Positions 48,260 through 58,139 of a stretch of 64,000 nucleotides of DNA are shown here, one piece after another. The first letter of the stretch is position 1. Every line of letters starts with the position of its first letter. This DNA is from Rhodococcus sovatensis (lineage in GTDB: Bacteria > Actinomycetota > Actinomycetes > Mycobacteriales > Mycobacteriaceae): assembly GCF_037327425.1 (NCBI RefSeq), contig NZ_CP147846.1, positions 5,022,001 through 5,086,000 of the forward strand. Reading direction: 5' to 3'. The translations under genes were made by a program, and so were the position numbers. Under the pieces are notes generated by a model, which worked only from the letters and a program-made list of their open reading frames with translations, did not search any database and was not told where the DNA came from.

Positions 48260-50583
48260 CAGGCGTCGTCCTCCCGTTGGTCGGTGTCCGTGGTGCTACT
48301 GGGTACGGTCAGTGGATCGACCTCGTCGAGCGTGCGGTGTGCCATATCGCGAATCGCCCGGGCCTTGCGTGCCCATTCGTTGATCTCGTGCGCGAAGTCG
48401 CGTCTGCGCTGGGCAAGGTTCTCGCCACCCGGGTCCAACAAGTTGCGATTGTCGGCCAGTTGCAGTGCAGTGTCGAACAATTCGCCCGATATCGCTTCGC
48501 TGTGATCGAGTTGTTGGCGAAGGCGCCGTGCCTGTGCCGCGCCGAGGCACTGCGTGATGAAGGTCGGCTTGTCGAACTCCGAGTCCATGGGTTGCAGCAT
48601 GAGTTGATCGGCGACGACCTGGTAGGCCTCCAGAATCGGTTGAAGGACCCTGTGCGCCAGGTGCAGGTCCTGTGCCTCCAACGTACTGATTGCGTACTCC
48701 GGATCGACGAGATTTGTTCGCCACTCGGGATCGATGAGAGTGACCTCTGCTTCGAGGCGTGCACCGAAGTCCTTTTTGTCTCCGAAGAAGAACTCGAATT
48801 TGAGCAGGTCACGTAGCTTCAGCGCAGAACGCCACATCGACACCGTCGTCGAGGGGCCCGTCTGGTCCTGGTCCGGCAACACGACGAGTTCACCGATCGC
48901 TCGGAGCACGAAGTAGTGGATTGCGTTGTTACGGAAGAATGCAGCGACCAAGTGTTTGTCTTGCGCGAGATAGAAGACCGGTTCGGGCCCGCCGTCGAAA
49001 CGCTTGACGACCCCGGCATTGACCTGCGCGATGACCGCCGATCGAACGACGTCGACCTCGCTGATGTCGACGCCACCCGCCGTCGGCAGGCCGCGTTTGA
49101 TGATGTATTCCGCGAGCGGCGAGATGATCGCCCACATCTCGTGGACGTTCAGCGCGCGGTCCTCGATCCCGAGCAGAGCCATCGTGACGAGAGCGGCGGG
49201 GGTCACCGGAGTCGTGTTGTTGATGGCGTGCGAGACGGTGAGCGCGATCTTCTGAACGGCGACTCGCTTGTCCTCGTTCTCGGCCAGGATCGACTTGACC
49301 GAGATCGGTTCACCGAACGTCAGGTACACATTCCCGCGCAATTTCCCCTGCGCGCGGATGTAGCTCAGGGCCATGCGAATGCCCTCGGCCTGTTTCTTGG
49401 CGCCGTGCGATTCCGCGGCCATGGCACCGACCTCGTGCAGGCGGTCGTAGGTGATGGAGGTCGGCACCAGATACACGTCCTCGGCGTCGCTGTTCTCCAA
49501 CGCGTCGACGAGATAGGTCAGCAGACCGAAGCGCGGTGGGCGAAGCTTCCCGGTGCGGCTGCGCCCGCCTTCGATGTACCACTCGAGGTTGAAGCGTTTG
49601 CTCAGCAGGAAGCTCATGTACTGCCGCAGTGTCCACTTGTAGATCTCGTCGGAGAATTTGCGTTGGATCAGCACGACACCGCTGCGCTTCGCGATCGGGC
49701 CGAGGGGCCAGAAGCCGACGTTGATTCCGCCCATCACGTGGTTGAGCGGGAGGCCCTCGGTCAGCAGCGCCGGCCGCAGCACGAGCGGATCGAGGTAGGA
49801 GCGGTGATTGGGAAGGAACACCAGGGGATGCTTCTTGTTGAGCTCGCGGACCCGCTGCAACTTGGTCCGGTCGACGTCGACCTTGTAGGCCCGTGAGAAG
49901 TAGGCGCCGAGGGTTCCCCACATCTCGACCGCGCGTCGGGTTTCGGTCGCGACCATCTCGTTCAGAATGGAGTGGACCCGTTGCTCGACCACGGCGATAT
50001 CCTCGCCGACGTCCTCTGCGAGGTCGGCCATGCCGTCGTGAAACTTCTTCTGTTCCGTCATGTCTTCGACGACGAAACGAGGGATCTTGTACTCGGAGCC
50101 GATGACGTCGCGCTCCGCCCGGTCGAGTGCCAGACTGGCCTGCCGCCGGATGAACGAGGACAGTGAAGTGCCCCCGGCCTTTTCGAATCGGCTCGCAAGA
50201 TCGTGCAGGGTCGCGGGCTCGCCGACGAGTACCGCCGAGTGGTCAGGATCGTCGCCCTGCACCCAGCGCTGCCACGCCTTGGTCGGAAGGGAGTTTCCAC
50301 GGGGCGCGAATGCGCGACGCAGTATCCCGCCTCGCCTCTTCTCCGACAGTGTCACGCGAAGTGGGATCAGCAGCGGATCCTCGGCGATTCCTCGAACCGT
50401 TTCGGCCACCTCGTGTGCCGCTTCACCGGACAGCACCACCGACGGAGGACGCAGCTCACCGTCGGGGGTGGTGGAGTCGATCCATTGATTCAGCGCCTGG
50501 ACTTCCAGCGTCGACGCAGCGTCGAGCAAGTACACCTGCCGCCCACCGGCCGTCTTCTGTTCACCCGTATCGACGTGGTACAT
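48259..50583 (-). CDS. plsB2: Glycerol-3-phosphate 1-O-acyltransferase
   Basis: A 774-aa membrane-associated acyltransferase, first step of glycerolipid synthesis. Acyltransferase motifs are visible in order: VFLPNHRSYLDPLVLRP (HX4D), GGINVGFWPLGPIAKRSG, WYIEGGRSRTGKLRPPRFG and VYLVPTSITYDRLHE. A helical C-terminal domain of about 350 residues is usual for PlsB. ATG 50583 has GGGAGGG 5 nt upstream. It leads an operon with the PlsC-HAD fusion and a cyclase. Confidence 0.95.
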   Translation of the reverse strand: MYHVDTGEQKTAGGRQVYLLDAASTLEVQALNQWIDSTTPDGELRPPSVVLSGEAAHEVAETVRGIAEDPLLIPLRVTLSEKRRGGILRRAFAPRGNSLPTKAWQRWVQGDDPDHSAVLVGEPATLHDLASRFEKAGGTSLSSFIRRQASLALDRAERDVIGSEYKIPRFVVEDMTEQKKFHDGMADLAEDVGEDIAVVEQRVHSILNEMVATETRRAVEMWGTLGAYFSRAYKVDVDRTKLQRVRELNKKHPLVFLPNHRSYLDPLVLRPALLTEGLPLNHVMGGINVGFWPLGPIAKRSGVVLIQRKFSDEIYKWTLRQYMSFLLSKRFNLEWYIEGGRSRTGKLRPPRFGLLTYLVDALENSDAEDVYLVPTSITYDRLHEVGAMAAESHGAKKQAEGIRMALSYIRAQGKLRGNVYLTFGEPISVKSILAENEDKRVAVQKIALTVSHAINNTTPVTPAALVTMALLGIEDRALNVHEMWAIISPLAEYIIKRGLPTAGGVDISEVDVVRSAVIAQVNAGVVKRFDGGPEPVFYLAQDKHLVAAFFRNNAIHYFVLRAIGELVVLPDQDQTGPSTTVSMWRSALKLRDLLKFEFFFGDKKDFGARLEAEVTLIDPEWRTNLVDPEYAISTLEAQDLHLAHRVLQPILEAYQVVADQLMLQPMDSEFDKPTFITQCLGAAQARRLRQQLDHSEAISGELFDTALQLADNRNLLDPGGENLAQRRRDFAHEINEWARKARAIRDMAHRTLDEVDPLTVPSSTTDTDQREDDA

Positions 50584-50857
50584 CGAGACCCTCCCATTCG
50601 AGTACCGCAAGCGGGTACTCGGCCAGGTTACGGGGGTGCAGCCGTCGATATGACAGTTTCACGGTTGCCATCTGGCACTTGGCTGAGCAAGTCGAGTCCG
50701 GACGCAGCGGGACCGTATCCGGAGCCCGTATCGCCGAACGGTGCGGCCGACGAGATGAAATCCGACACCGGATAATCAAGGTCCGCGTCCTCGATCCAAT
50801 GTGGGTGCGAGGTGTGGGACAGTATTCGCAAACACTTTCGAGAGAAGGCAGCTACCG

Positions 50858-51652
50858 ATGCCACCGCGTAGAAGATCGACTGCGAACGAATCCCTGACGA
50901 GCGAGAATCTCGCGACGCTGGCCACCGCCCTCGCCGAAGGCCGCCGTGCCACGGTGTACCTGATCGAGCCGACGCCGAGCCTCGGGCTCCCGGCGGGCAC
51001 CTCGGCGAAGGTTGTCTCGATCGACGGAAACACGGTGACCATCAGCCCGAAAGGCGTCAACGACGAGCTGCCCTTCGAAGCGGAGGAACTTCGTATCACT
51101 CGTAACTCGCCCGGTGGGACAGCTGCGAAACCGGCTGCGAAATCGGCGGCGGCGTCGGTCGCGAAGCCCGCAGCGAAGCAGGAGATCGCGGAGTGGACGG
51201 AACCGGCTCCCAAGCCCGCACCGCCCAAGCCCGCGCGCAAGCCAGCGGTGGCGTCCGGGGCGTCGGGATCTGGGGCGTCGGGATCTGGAGTTTCGGGCAC
51301 AGCAGCGTCGTCGGCGGGAACGTCGAAAGTGGGAACGTCGAAGGCAACAGCGTCGGGAACTCGGAAGGGAAAGAAAGGGCCGGAGAGCGTCAGCGTCACC
51401 ATCCATGCCGGAGCTGACAACGATTGGTCCGTGACGGTCACCCACGGAGCGCGCCGACCTGGCAAGGCGCAACCCGTCTCGCCGGAATCGGTATCTCGGG
51501 CGGTGCGGGAACTGGGCGACGATTCCGCACGCGACGCCGTGGAGGCCGTCATTTCCCATGCCAGAGAAGAAGCTGCATCGCGAGTTGCGGAGTTGTCCCG
51601 TCAACTCGAGGAGGCGCGGTCGACGTTGGCGGCGTTGGAGTCCGAACGCTGA
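50858..51652 (+). CDS. DUF6319-like Ala/Lys-rich protein, possibly nucleoid-associated
   Basis: A 264-aa protein in three parts. An N-terminal compact domain (about 15-90: LTSENLATLATALAEGRRATVYLIEPTPSLGLPAG) comes first. A long low-complexity linker of Lys/Ala/Pro and then Ser/Gly/Thr repeats follows (about 92-190; several 15-bp DNA repeats of GCGTCGGGATCTGGG type). A C-terminal beta segment and coiled coil (EAVISHAREEAASRVAELSRQLEEARSTLAALE) close it. This layout recalls actinobacterial DUF6319 proteins with DNA-bridging-like tails; function unproven. Divergent from plsB2 across 274 bp that hold no other gene. Confidence 0.7.
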   Translation: MPPRRRSTANESLTSENLATLATALAEGRRATVYLIEPTPSLGLPAGTSAKVVSIDGNTVTISPKGVNDELPFEAEELRITRNSPGGTAAKPAAKSAAASVAKPAAKQEIAEWTEPAPKPAPPKPARKPAVASGASGSGASGSGVSGTAASSAGTSKVGTSKATASGTRKGKKGPESVSVTIHAGADNDWSVTVTHGARRPGKAQPVSPESVSRAVRELGDDSARDAVEAVISHAREEAASRVAELSRQLEEARSTLAALESER

Positions 51653-51752
51653 CTGCGTCCTCATCGTACGAAACGGACACGAAACGGCATGCACTCGTCC
51701 ATTGGTGATACTTATTGCTAGGGTTCTGCGGACACCGCTGGAGAGGGAATAC

Positions 51753-52409
51753 ATGTTGAAGAAGTTCATGCTCGTCGCCGTGGCGGCAGCCGCTTTTGCT
51801 GCAAGCTTCGGCGTCGGGACCGCATCTGCTGCGGCTCCGGCGGTACTGGGGGGTGGTTCCGGAATTATCGTGAACAACGCTGCCGAGTGCACACTGACGA
51901 CCATCGGCAACGACCGTGAGGGCCGCCTCGTCGGTCTCACCGCTGGTCATTGCGGTGGCGCTGGGGCAACTATCGTGCCGGAGTACGACCCGTCGGCTGG
52001 AGTCGTCGGACGCATCGCGTTCTCCAATCCGGAGTACGACTACGCAGTCATCGAGTTCGACCGGTCGAAGGTCATTCCGGTCAATCGCATCGGGAACGTG
52101 ACCATCTCACAGATCGGTCCGCCCGCCTCGTTCCCGAACATCGTGTGCAAGGAAGGCCGCACCACCGGTAACACCTGTGGTGTCGCGTACGGCGATATTC
52201 TGCAGTCGCAGGAGACGTGGTCACAGTTGTGTGTCGTCGAAGGTGATTCGGGTAGCCCGGTCGTCGTCGGCAACACTCTGGTCGGCATGGTCAACGCGTA
52301 CCTCGGGGTTGCGTGCTTCGGCCCTCAGGTCGGAACCAACATCGACGCAATCCTGCGTCACATCGATGCCGGCAACGCTGTCGGAGCTGGGTTCGTACCG
52401 ATCCCGTAG
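51753..52409 (+). CDS. Secreted S1 family serine protease
   Basis: A 218-aa exported chymotrypsin-fold protease. The signal peptide is residues 1 to about 27 (KKFMLVAVAAAAFAASFGVGTASAA). The catalytic triad is complete: His in LTAGHCGG, Asp in EYDYAVIEFD and Ser in EGDSGSPVVV. Cys pairs around the His and between VCKEGRTTGNTC are typical of actinobacterial S1 peptidases. No long pro-region, so it may be active on export. A perfect 12-bp terminator follows. Confidence 0.93.
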   Translation: MLKKFMLVAVAAAAFAASFGVGTASAAAPAVLGGGSGIIVNNAAECTLTTIGNDREGRLVGLTAGHCGGAGATIVPEYDPSAGVVGRIAFSNPEYDYAVIEFDRSKVIPVNRIGNVTISQIGPPASFPNIVCKEGRTTGNTCGVAYGDILQSQETWSQLCVVEGDSGSPVVVGNTLVGMVNAYLGVACFGPQVGTNIDAILRHIDAGNAVGAGFVPIP

Positions 52410-52432
52410 TTTCTTCCCGCCTTCGGCGGATC

Positions 52433-52473
52433 AATGTGCCACCGCGTCAGTTCGATTGACACGGTGGCACATT
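52433..52473 (+). terminator. Terminator of the S1 protease gene
   Basis: AATGTGCCACCG and CGGTGGCACATT, perfect 12-bp arms with a 17-nt loop, 24 nt beyond the stop. The following ATTCGTAT is only weakly U-rich. Confidence 0.75.
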
Positions 52474-52621
52474 CGTATCCGGAGGTAAGTAGCGGACGTC
52501 AGCAGGTGTTCTCATGTGTAACGGGCGCCACAAAGAATTGCGTACCCTAGCGCAACCTTCCTAGGCTGCACAGCACTGCTCGCGGTGTGTCGCGTGTGGT
52601 GCATAGGGGGGGGGAACACAC

Positions 52622-54766
52622 ATGACACTGCTTGCGATGACTCCTGTCCAGGAGATGGAAAGACCGTACGCGAAACGTTGGGCAGCGCTGGGGGTGCTGT
52701 GCCTGAGTTTGCTGGTCGTCGTCATGGCGAACACATCGTTGTTGGTCGCGGCACCCGCAATGACGCTGGATCTGAATCTGTCCAGCAGTGACCTGCAATG
52801 GGTCATCGACGGCTACACCGTGCCGTACGCGGCACTGATGTTGCTGTTCGGGGTGATCGGGGACAAGTACTCTCGTCGCGGCGCACTGCTGTTGGGCCTG
52901 CTGATCTTCACGGCAGGCTCGGTTGCGGGTGCGTTGACCGACGCCACGGTCGGGGTGATTCTTGCTCGAATCGTGATGGGCGTCGCCGCTGCGATCGTCA
53001 TGCCTGCCACGTTGTCGCTTCTCGTCGCGACGTTCCCCAAGCGCGAGCGCGCAACTGCCGTCACCATCTGGGCGGCTACCTCGGGCTTGGCGATCGCGAT
53101 GGGTCCGCTGCTTGCCGGATGGCTACTCGAAAGCTATTGGTGGGGTTCGAGTTTTCTCATCAACGTTCCGATCACGATGTTCGCTATCGCCGCCGCGATC
53201 GCGTTGGTGCCGCCGTCTCGGGCGGTGGACCCCGGCAGGGTCGACTGGCTCGGCGGCCTGCTGTCGGTGCTTGCAGTGTCGACTGTGGTGTACGCGATCA
53301 TCGAGGGAATGCACTTCGGATGGAGTGTCGGTCCAACGTACTTCGCTGTCGTCGGAGTGCTGAGCATCGGCGCGTTCATCGCCTGGGAACTGCGGCACCC
53401 CAACCCGCTTCTCGACGTTCGGGCATTCCGTTCACGGGTCCTCAGCGGTGCAGTGCTGGCCGTGTTGCTGTTCTTCCTCGTTACCTTCGGTGCCATCTAC
53501 TATGTGGCGCAATACCTTCAGTTCGTCCTGAACTTCGGCCCGATGTCGACGGGAGTGCACCTCTTGCCCCTCGGGGTGGCCGTGTTCGTGGGCTCGGGCA
53601 TCACCCAGTGGCTGACGCCCAAGGTCGGCATGAGATACACCGTCACCGCGGGCATGGTGGTCGGGACACTCTCGGTGGTGTCCATGCTCGGAATCGACAC
53701 AACCGCAACGTATATGGACTTCGTGCCGGTGCTGTCGCTTCTCGGCATCGGAATCGGGCTCAGCGTGTCACCGTGCACCGATGCCATCATGGGTGAATTT
53801 CCGGACAACAAGCTGGGCGTCGCAGGCGGACTCAACGACACCGCCCTCGAACTGGGTGGCTCGCTCGGAATCGCACTATTGGGCTCCGTCCTCGCGACGA
53901 CCTACCGCGGCGGCATCGTCGACTTCCTGGCGGGTTTCCCCGGTAAGGGACCGGACGGTCAGCCGACAGCGCAGGCCGCGCAGGCAATCGAGGCATCTGG
54001 TGATTCGGTTGCGGGAGCCGTCATCGTCGCGGACATCATGCGGGAGAACCCATTTCTCTCCGGCTACGCGGACAACTTGCAGGCCAATGCGGTCAGCTCG
54101 TTCGTCGGTGCTGTCACGCATACCTCGCTGATCGCCACCGTCGTCTTCGCGCTCGGTGCGGTGATCGTCGGAGTTCTGCTTCCCGCTCCGACCAGACGAG
54201 CACTTCCGACGCCGGTACTCTCCGTCGTTCCGACCGCCTTCGAGATGGGTGATTTCGAGTCGGCTGGCACAGCGACCGTCGGGTTCGACAAGAGGGCGGC
54301 TCGGGAAGTGGCCGAGCTCGAGCAACTCCTCGATCAGCCGTCGGCTCCGAAGCACGCGCTCGTCGTGCACGACAAGCCGGCCGTCGAGAAGCCTTCGACT
54401 ATCGAAACTGTGCCTGCTGCAATGTTTTTGGCCGAGGACGAAATCGCACGACCTAGCATCTACCAGCTCGCGGCAAAGGTGTTCGAGGTTCAAGCTGCCG
54501 CAGCAGAGGAGGCAGCGCTCGAAGACTCGGGCCACCTGAACATCCATCAGCTTGCTCTCGCCGACATCGCCCGAAAGCGTAGAGAATCGGCGGAGGAGGA
54601 GCTCGACGCTGCGCTCGACCTCGCCGAGCTACCCGTCATGCGGCGTGCACCCAAACCCGTCAGCCGGTCGAGCAAGTTGAACTTCTACCAGTACGGCGAC
54701 TCGGTCCACCGTAGGCGCACCGAGCTCGAGGAGCGGTCGAGCTCGGTCTGGGCGATGCCGTTGTAG
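52622..54766 (+). CDS. DHA2-family MFS transporter with long cytoplasmic C-terminal tail
   Basis: A 714-aa, 14-TM drug:H+ antiporter of the EmrB/QacA group. LLVVVMANTSLLVAAPAMTLDLNLSSSDLQWVIDGYTVPYAALMLLFGVIGDKYSRRGALL carries the family start and motif A. Motif C-like GLAIAMGPLLAGWLL is seen. The transporter ends near residue 525. The last 185 residues form a soluble, acidic, Lys/Glu-rich tail (REVAELEQLLDQPSAPKHALVVHDK; SIYQLAAKVFEVQAAAAEEAALEDS; LNIHQLALADIARKRRESAEEELDAAL) with two related helices SIYQLA and NIHQLA. The tail is unusual for the family and may bind a partner. A G-rich leader precedes ATG 52622. Confidence 0.9.
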   Translation: MTLLAMTPVQEMERPYAKRWAALGVLCLSLLVVVMANTSLLVAAPAMTLDLNLSSSDLQWVIDGYTVPYAALMLLFGVIGDKYSRRGALLLGLLIFTAGSVAGALTDATVGVILARIVMGVAAAIVMPATLSLLVATFPKRERATAVTIWAATSGLAIAMGPLLAGWLLESYWWGSSFLINVPITMFAIAAAIALVPPSRAVDPGRVDWLGGLLSVLAVSTVVYAIIEGMHFGWSVGPTYFAVVGVLSIGAFIAWELRHPNPLLDVRAFRSRVLSGAVLAVLLFFLVTFGAIYYVAQYLQFVLNFGPMSTGVHLLPLGVAVFVGSGITQWLTPKVGMRYTVTAGMVVGTLSVVSMLGIDTTATYMDFVPVLSLLGIGIGLSVSPCTDAIMGEFPDNKLGVAGGLNDTALELGGSLGIALLGSVLATTYRGGIVDFLAGFPGKGPDGQPTAQAAQAIEASGDSVAGAVIVADIMRENPFLSGYADNLQANAVSSFVGAVTHTSLIATVVFALGAVIVGVLLPAPTRRALPTPVLSVVPTAFEMGDFESAGTATVGFDKRAAREVAELEQLLDQPSAPKHALVVHDKPAVEKPSTIETVPAAMFLAEDEIARPSIYQLAAKVFEVQAAAAEEAALEDSGHLNIHQLALADIARKRRESAEEELDAALDLAELPVMRRAPKPVSRSSKLNFYQYGDSVHRRRTELEERSSSVWAMPL

Positions 54767-54780
54767 TTCCGCCGAGCCGC

Positions 54781-54907
54781 CGCTTGAATGGACCTTCCAT
54801 GCTATCTGATCGTATGAATGGACCATCCAAGCGATGGTGAGCGGGCGCTCGGATCGCTTGACTGGACCTTCGCAGCTATCTGATCGTATGGATGTACCAT
54901 TCAAGCG
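54781..54907. repeat. Pair of 53-bp palindromic repeats between convergent genes
   Basis: Two copies, 54781-54833 and 54855-54907, 46/53 identical by eye. Each opens with CGCTTGAATGG or CGCTTGACTGG and closes with the inverse CCATCCAAGCG or CCATTCAAGCG. Each could fold into a hairpin. They fill most of the gap between the MFS gene and ilvD. Confidence 0.85.
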
Positions 54908-54934
54908 ATCGCGGGGCGGCCACCACCAGCACCC

Positions 54935-56641
54935 CTAGATCAGCACCGCACCCTCCGACGCCGATCCGACGAGCTTGGCGTACTTCGCCAACACTCCGCG
55001 GGTGTAGCGGGGCGGAAGGGGCGCCCAACCCTGCTTGCGTGCTTCGAGTTCCGCGTCGTCGACGAGCAGGTCGAGAGTCCCCTTCCCGACGTCGAGGCGG
55101 ATCTGGTCGCCGTCGCGCACGAAGGCGACGGGGCCGGCGTCGACGGCTTCGGGTGCCACGTGCCCGACGCACAGGCCGGTGGTGCCTCCGGAGAAGCGGC
55201 CGTCGGTCAGGAGCAGAACGTCCTTGCCCAGGCCCGCGCCCTTGATCGCACCGGTGATGGCCAGCATCTCACGCATGCCCGGTCCACCTTTGGGGCCTTC
55301 GTAGCGGATGACGACCACATCGCCTGCGGCGATGGTTCCGTCTTCCAGCGCGTCCATCGCTGCACGTTCACGTTCGAAAACGCGTGCAGTGCCGACGAAT
55401 ACGTCGGAATCGAAACCTGCGGACTTCACGACGGCACCGCCTGGTGCAAGTGAGCCCTTGAGGATCGTGATCCCTCCCGTCGGGTGGATCGGTTCGCTCA
55501 TCGCGCGGAGAACCTTGCCGTCCGGATCTGGCGGGGCGATGTGAGCGAGGTTCTCGGCGACGGTCTTTCCGGTGACGGTCAGGCAATCGCCGTGCAGGAG
55601 CCCGGCGTCGAGAAGCGCTTTCATGACGACCGGTACCCCGCCGATGGCGTCGACGTCGGTCATGACGTGCTTGCCGAACGGTTTGACGTCAGCGAGGTGG
55701 GGAACCTTGGAGCCGATGCGGGTGAAGTCGTCGAGCGTCAGTTCCACCTCTGCTTCGTGTGCGATGGCGAGCAGGTGCAACACCGCGTTGGTCGAGCCGC
55801 CGAAAGCCATGACGACCGCGATGGCGTTCTCGAATGCTTCTTTCGTCATGATGTCGCGAGCGGTGATGCCGCGACGCAGCATTTCCACCACTGCTTCGCC
55901 ACTCGCGTGCGCGAACTGGTCGCGTCGTCGATCGGGTGCCGGTGGAGATGCGCTGCCGGGCAACGACATACCGAGTGCCTCGGCGGCGCTGGCCATCGTG
56001 TTCGCGGTGTACATTCCACCGCAGGCGCCTTCGCCGGGGCAGATTGCACGTTCGATGGTGTCGACGTCTTCGCGTGACATCAAGCCGCGTGAACACGCGC
56101 CGACCGCCTCGAACGCATCGATGATGGTGACCTGGTGTTCGCTGCCGTCGGACAGGGTTGCAAAACCGGGCAGGGTCGAACCGGCGTAGAGAAATACACT
56201 CGCCAAGTTCAGCCGAGCCGCGGCCATGAGCATTCCAGGGAGGGACTTGTCGCAGCCCGCGAGGAGCACTGATCCATCGAGGCGTTCGGCACTGATGACC
56301 GTCTCGACGCTGTCGGCGATGACCTCACGTGAGACCAACGAGAAGTGCATTCCTTCGTGGCCCATCGAAATGCCGTCGGACACCGAAATGGTCCCGAACT
56401 CGAGCGGGAATCCGCCGGCCGCATGGACCCCGACTTTCACGGCCTTGGCGAGGCGTTCGAGAGACAGGTTGCACGGGGTGATCTCGTTCCACGAGGATGC
56501 GACGCCGATCTGCGACTTCGGCCAGTCTTCGTCGCCCATTCCGACGGCACGCAACATGCCTCGGGCCGCGGTCTTTTCCAACCCGTCGGTGACATCGCGG
56601 CTCCGTGGCTTGATGTCCGGTGAATCGTTCTCGGTCGACAT
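54935..56641 (-). CDS. ilvD: Dihydroxy-acid dehydratase
   Basis: A 568-aa Fe-S enzyme of branched-chain amino acid synthesis, turning 2,3-dihydroxy-isovalerate and its methylvalerate analogue into the 2-keto acids. Cluster Cys residues are visible in SSWNEITPCNLSL, LLAGCDKSLPG and CPGEGACGGMYTANT. The C-terminal swivel domain has LLTDGRFSGGTTGLCVGHVAPEA. ATG 56641 has AGGAG upstream. The neighbouring ilvBNC genes are not here. Confidence 0.95.
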   Translation of the reverse strand: MSTENDSPDIKPRSRDVTDGLEKTAARGMLRAVGMGDEDWPKSQIGVASSWNEITPCNLSLERLAKAVKVGVHAAGGFPLEFGTISVSDGISMGHEGMHFSLVSREVIADSVETVISAERLDGSVLLAGCDKSLPGMLMAAARLNLASVFLYAGSTLPGFATLSDGSEHQVTIIDAFEAVGACSRGLMSREDVDTIERAICPGEGACGGMYTANTMASAAEALGMSLPGSASPPAPDRRRDQFAHASGEAVVEMLRRGITARDIMTKEAFENAIAVVMAFGGSTNAVLHLLAIAHEAEVELTLDDFTRIGSKVPHLADVKPFGKHVMTDVDAIGGVPVVMKALLDAGLLHGDCLTVTGKTVAENLAHIAPPDPDGKVLRAMSEPIHPTGGITILKGSLAPGGAVVKSAGFDSDVFVGTARVFERERAAMDALEDGTIAAGDVVVIRYEGPKGGPGMREMLAITGAIKGAGLGKDVLLLTDGRFSGGTTGLCVGHVAPEAVDAGPVAFVRDGDQIRLDVGKGTLDLLVDDAELEARKQGWAPLPPRYTRGVLAKYAKLVGSASEGAVLI

Positions 56642-56685
56642 GGCACTCCTGACCTGTATTTCGATATTGGGGCTAGGTGACAAGC

Positions 56686-58131
56686 CTAAACCTGCTCGTG
56701 AGGACTGACCGCCGGGGACGACGGGTCGCAGTGCGGGAGGCAGTCGACCGCGTCGGGATCCGATCTCGGCGCGGCCCGAATCATGAGGCCGGCGATGAGT
56801 GCGCCGAGAATCAACAGACCTGCGCACATGATCATCGCGAGGTGGAATCCGTCGGAGAAGACCTCGAGAACGTCGTAGTCAGCACCGGAAATGCCCGCCA
56901 GTCCGGGCAACGCGGCGACGGCGAGGAGCTGGCTCGTACGAGCAACGGCGTTGTTGACGCCCGATGCTGTGCCCGCGCGGTCGGTGGACACCGCAGCCAG
57001 CACCGCTCCGGTCAGCGGCGCGACAAGGATCGAGAGACCGAACCCGAAGACGACCACAGCGGGGAACACGTGGGCGAGGTAGCCGGCACCTGGCGAGATT
57101 CGAAGCATCAGCAGCAGTCCCGCGGCGGCGGCGAGCGGGCCGACGGTCATGGGCAGTCTCGGCCCGATGCGTTGCGCGAGTCGGCCTACCCGAGCCGACA
57201 ACACGAGCATCAACGCGGTGATCGGCAGCGTCGCGACCCCCGCGGCCAACGGTGAATAGTCCAGCGCCAACTGGAGCTGCAGAATCAGCAGGAAGAACAC
57301 TCCACCGAGTGCGGCGTAGACCGCAAAGGTCACCAGATTCGCGGCGAGAAAGACTCGGGACCCGAACAGTGACGGCGGCACGAGTGGATTCGGCGACCTG
57401 ATTTCGACGACGACGAACACCCCGACGGCCACGACACCCAGCGCCACCGTCGTCGGCGATGCGCCGATGAATCCGTAGGTCAAGAGCCCGAGTGCGACGG
57501 CAACGACACCGGCGCCGACGACGTCGAGCTTGCCCTCGGCATGAGGGTCGCGGCTCTCGGGTATGTGCTTGCTTGCCACCCACACCACGACGATGGCCAG
57601 CGGGATGTTGAGCCAGAACACCGAGCGCCACCCGACGGCATCGACGAGCCAGCCTCCGAGCAACGGTCCGACGGCCGATGCGACACCGCCCAAACCCGAC
57701 CACAATCCGATCGCTGCGCCTCGGTCCTCTTCACGGATGGACGCCGAGATCAAGGCAAGGCTTCCCGGCGTCAGCAGGGCGGCACCGATGCCCTGGACGG
57801 ACCGAGCAGCGACGAGCACCTCGACGCTCGGCGCCAGCCCACACAGAATCGAGGCCAGTGCGAACCAGACGGTTCCCCAGACGAAGATTCTTCGACGACC
57901 GAGACGGTCCCCGAGAGAACCGCCGAGCAAGATGAACGACGCGAGCGTCAGCGTGTATGCACTCACCGTCCACTGCAGACCGGTCACGCCGGACCCGAGA
58001 TCCCTGCCGATGTCGGGGAGTGCCACGTTCACGACGGTGGCATCGAGCATGGCCAGTGAAGATCCGAGCACGCAACCGGTGACTATCCATCGACCACGAG
58101 CAGACTTCAGCGGAACCGAACCGGCGACCAT
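56686..58131 (-). CDS. DHA2-family MFS transporter (EmrB/QacA type)
   Basis: A 481-aa, 14-TM exporter. WIVTGCVLGSSLAMLDATVVNVALPDIGRDLG carries the DHA2 D1 motif, LGGSLGDRLGRRRIFVWG motif A, and GLGGVASAVGPLLGGWLVDAVGWRSVFWLN motif C with its following WRWxF-like signature. The C-terminal 25 residues are cytoplasmic, with Cys and Pro. ATG 58131 follows the lipoprotein gene by 8 nt, so the two may be co-transcribed. Substrate unknown. Confidence 0.92.
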   Translation of the reverse strand: MVAGSVPLKSARGRWIVTGCVLGSSLAMLDATVVNVALPDIGRDLGSGVTGLQWTVSAYTLTLASFILLGGSLGDRLGRRRIFVWGTVWFALASILCGLAPSVEVLVAARSVQGIGAALLTPGSLALISASIREEDRGAAIGLWSGLGGVASAVGPLLGGWLVDAVGWRSVFWLNIPLAIVVVWVASKHIPESRDPHAEGKLDVVGAGVVAVALGLLTYGFIGASPTTVALGVVAVGVFVVVEIRSPNPLVPPSLFGSRVFLAANLVTFAVYAALGGVFFLLILQLQLALDYSPLAAGVATLPITALMLVLSARVGRLAQRIGPRLPMTVGPLAAAAGLLLMLRISPGAGYLAHVFPAVVVFGFGLSILVAPLTGAVLAAVSTDRAGTASGVNNAVARTSQLLAVAALPGLAGISGADYDVLEVFSDGFHLAMIMCAGLLILGALIAGLMIRAAPRSDPDAVDCLPHCDPSSPAVSPHEQV

Positions 58132-58139
58132 GACGTGAG

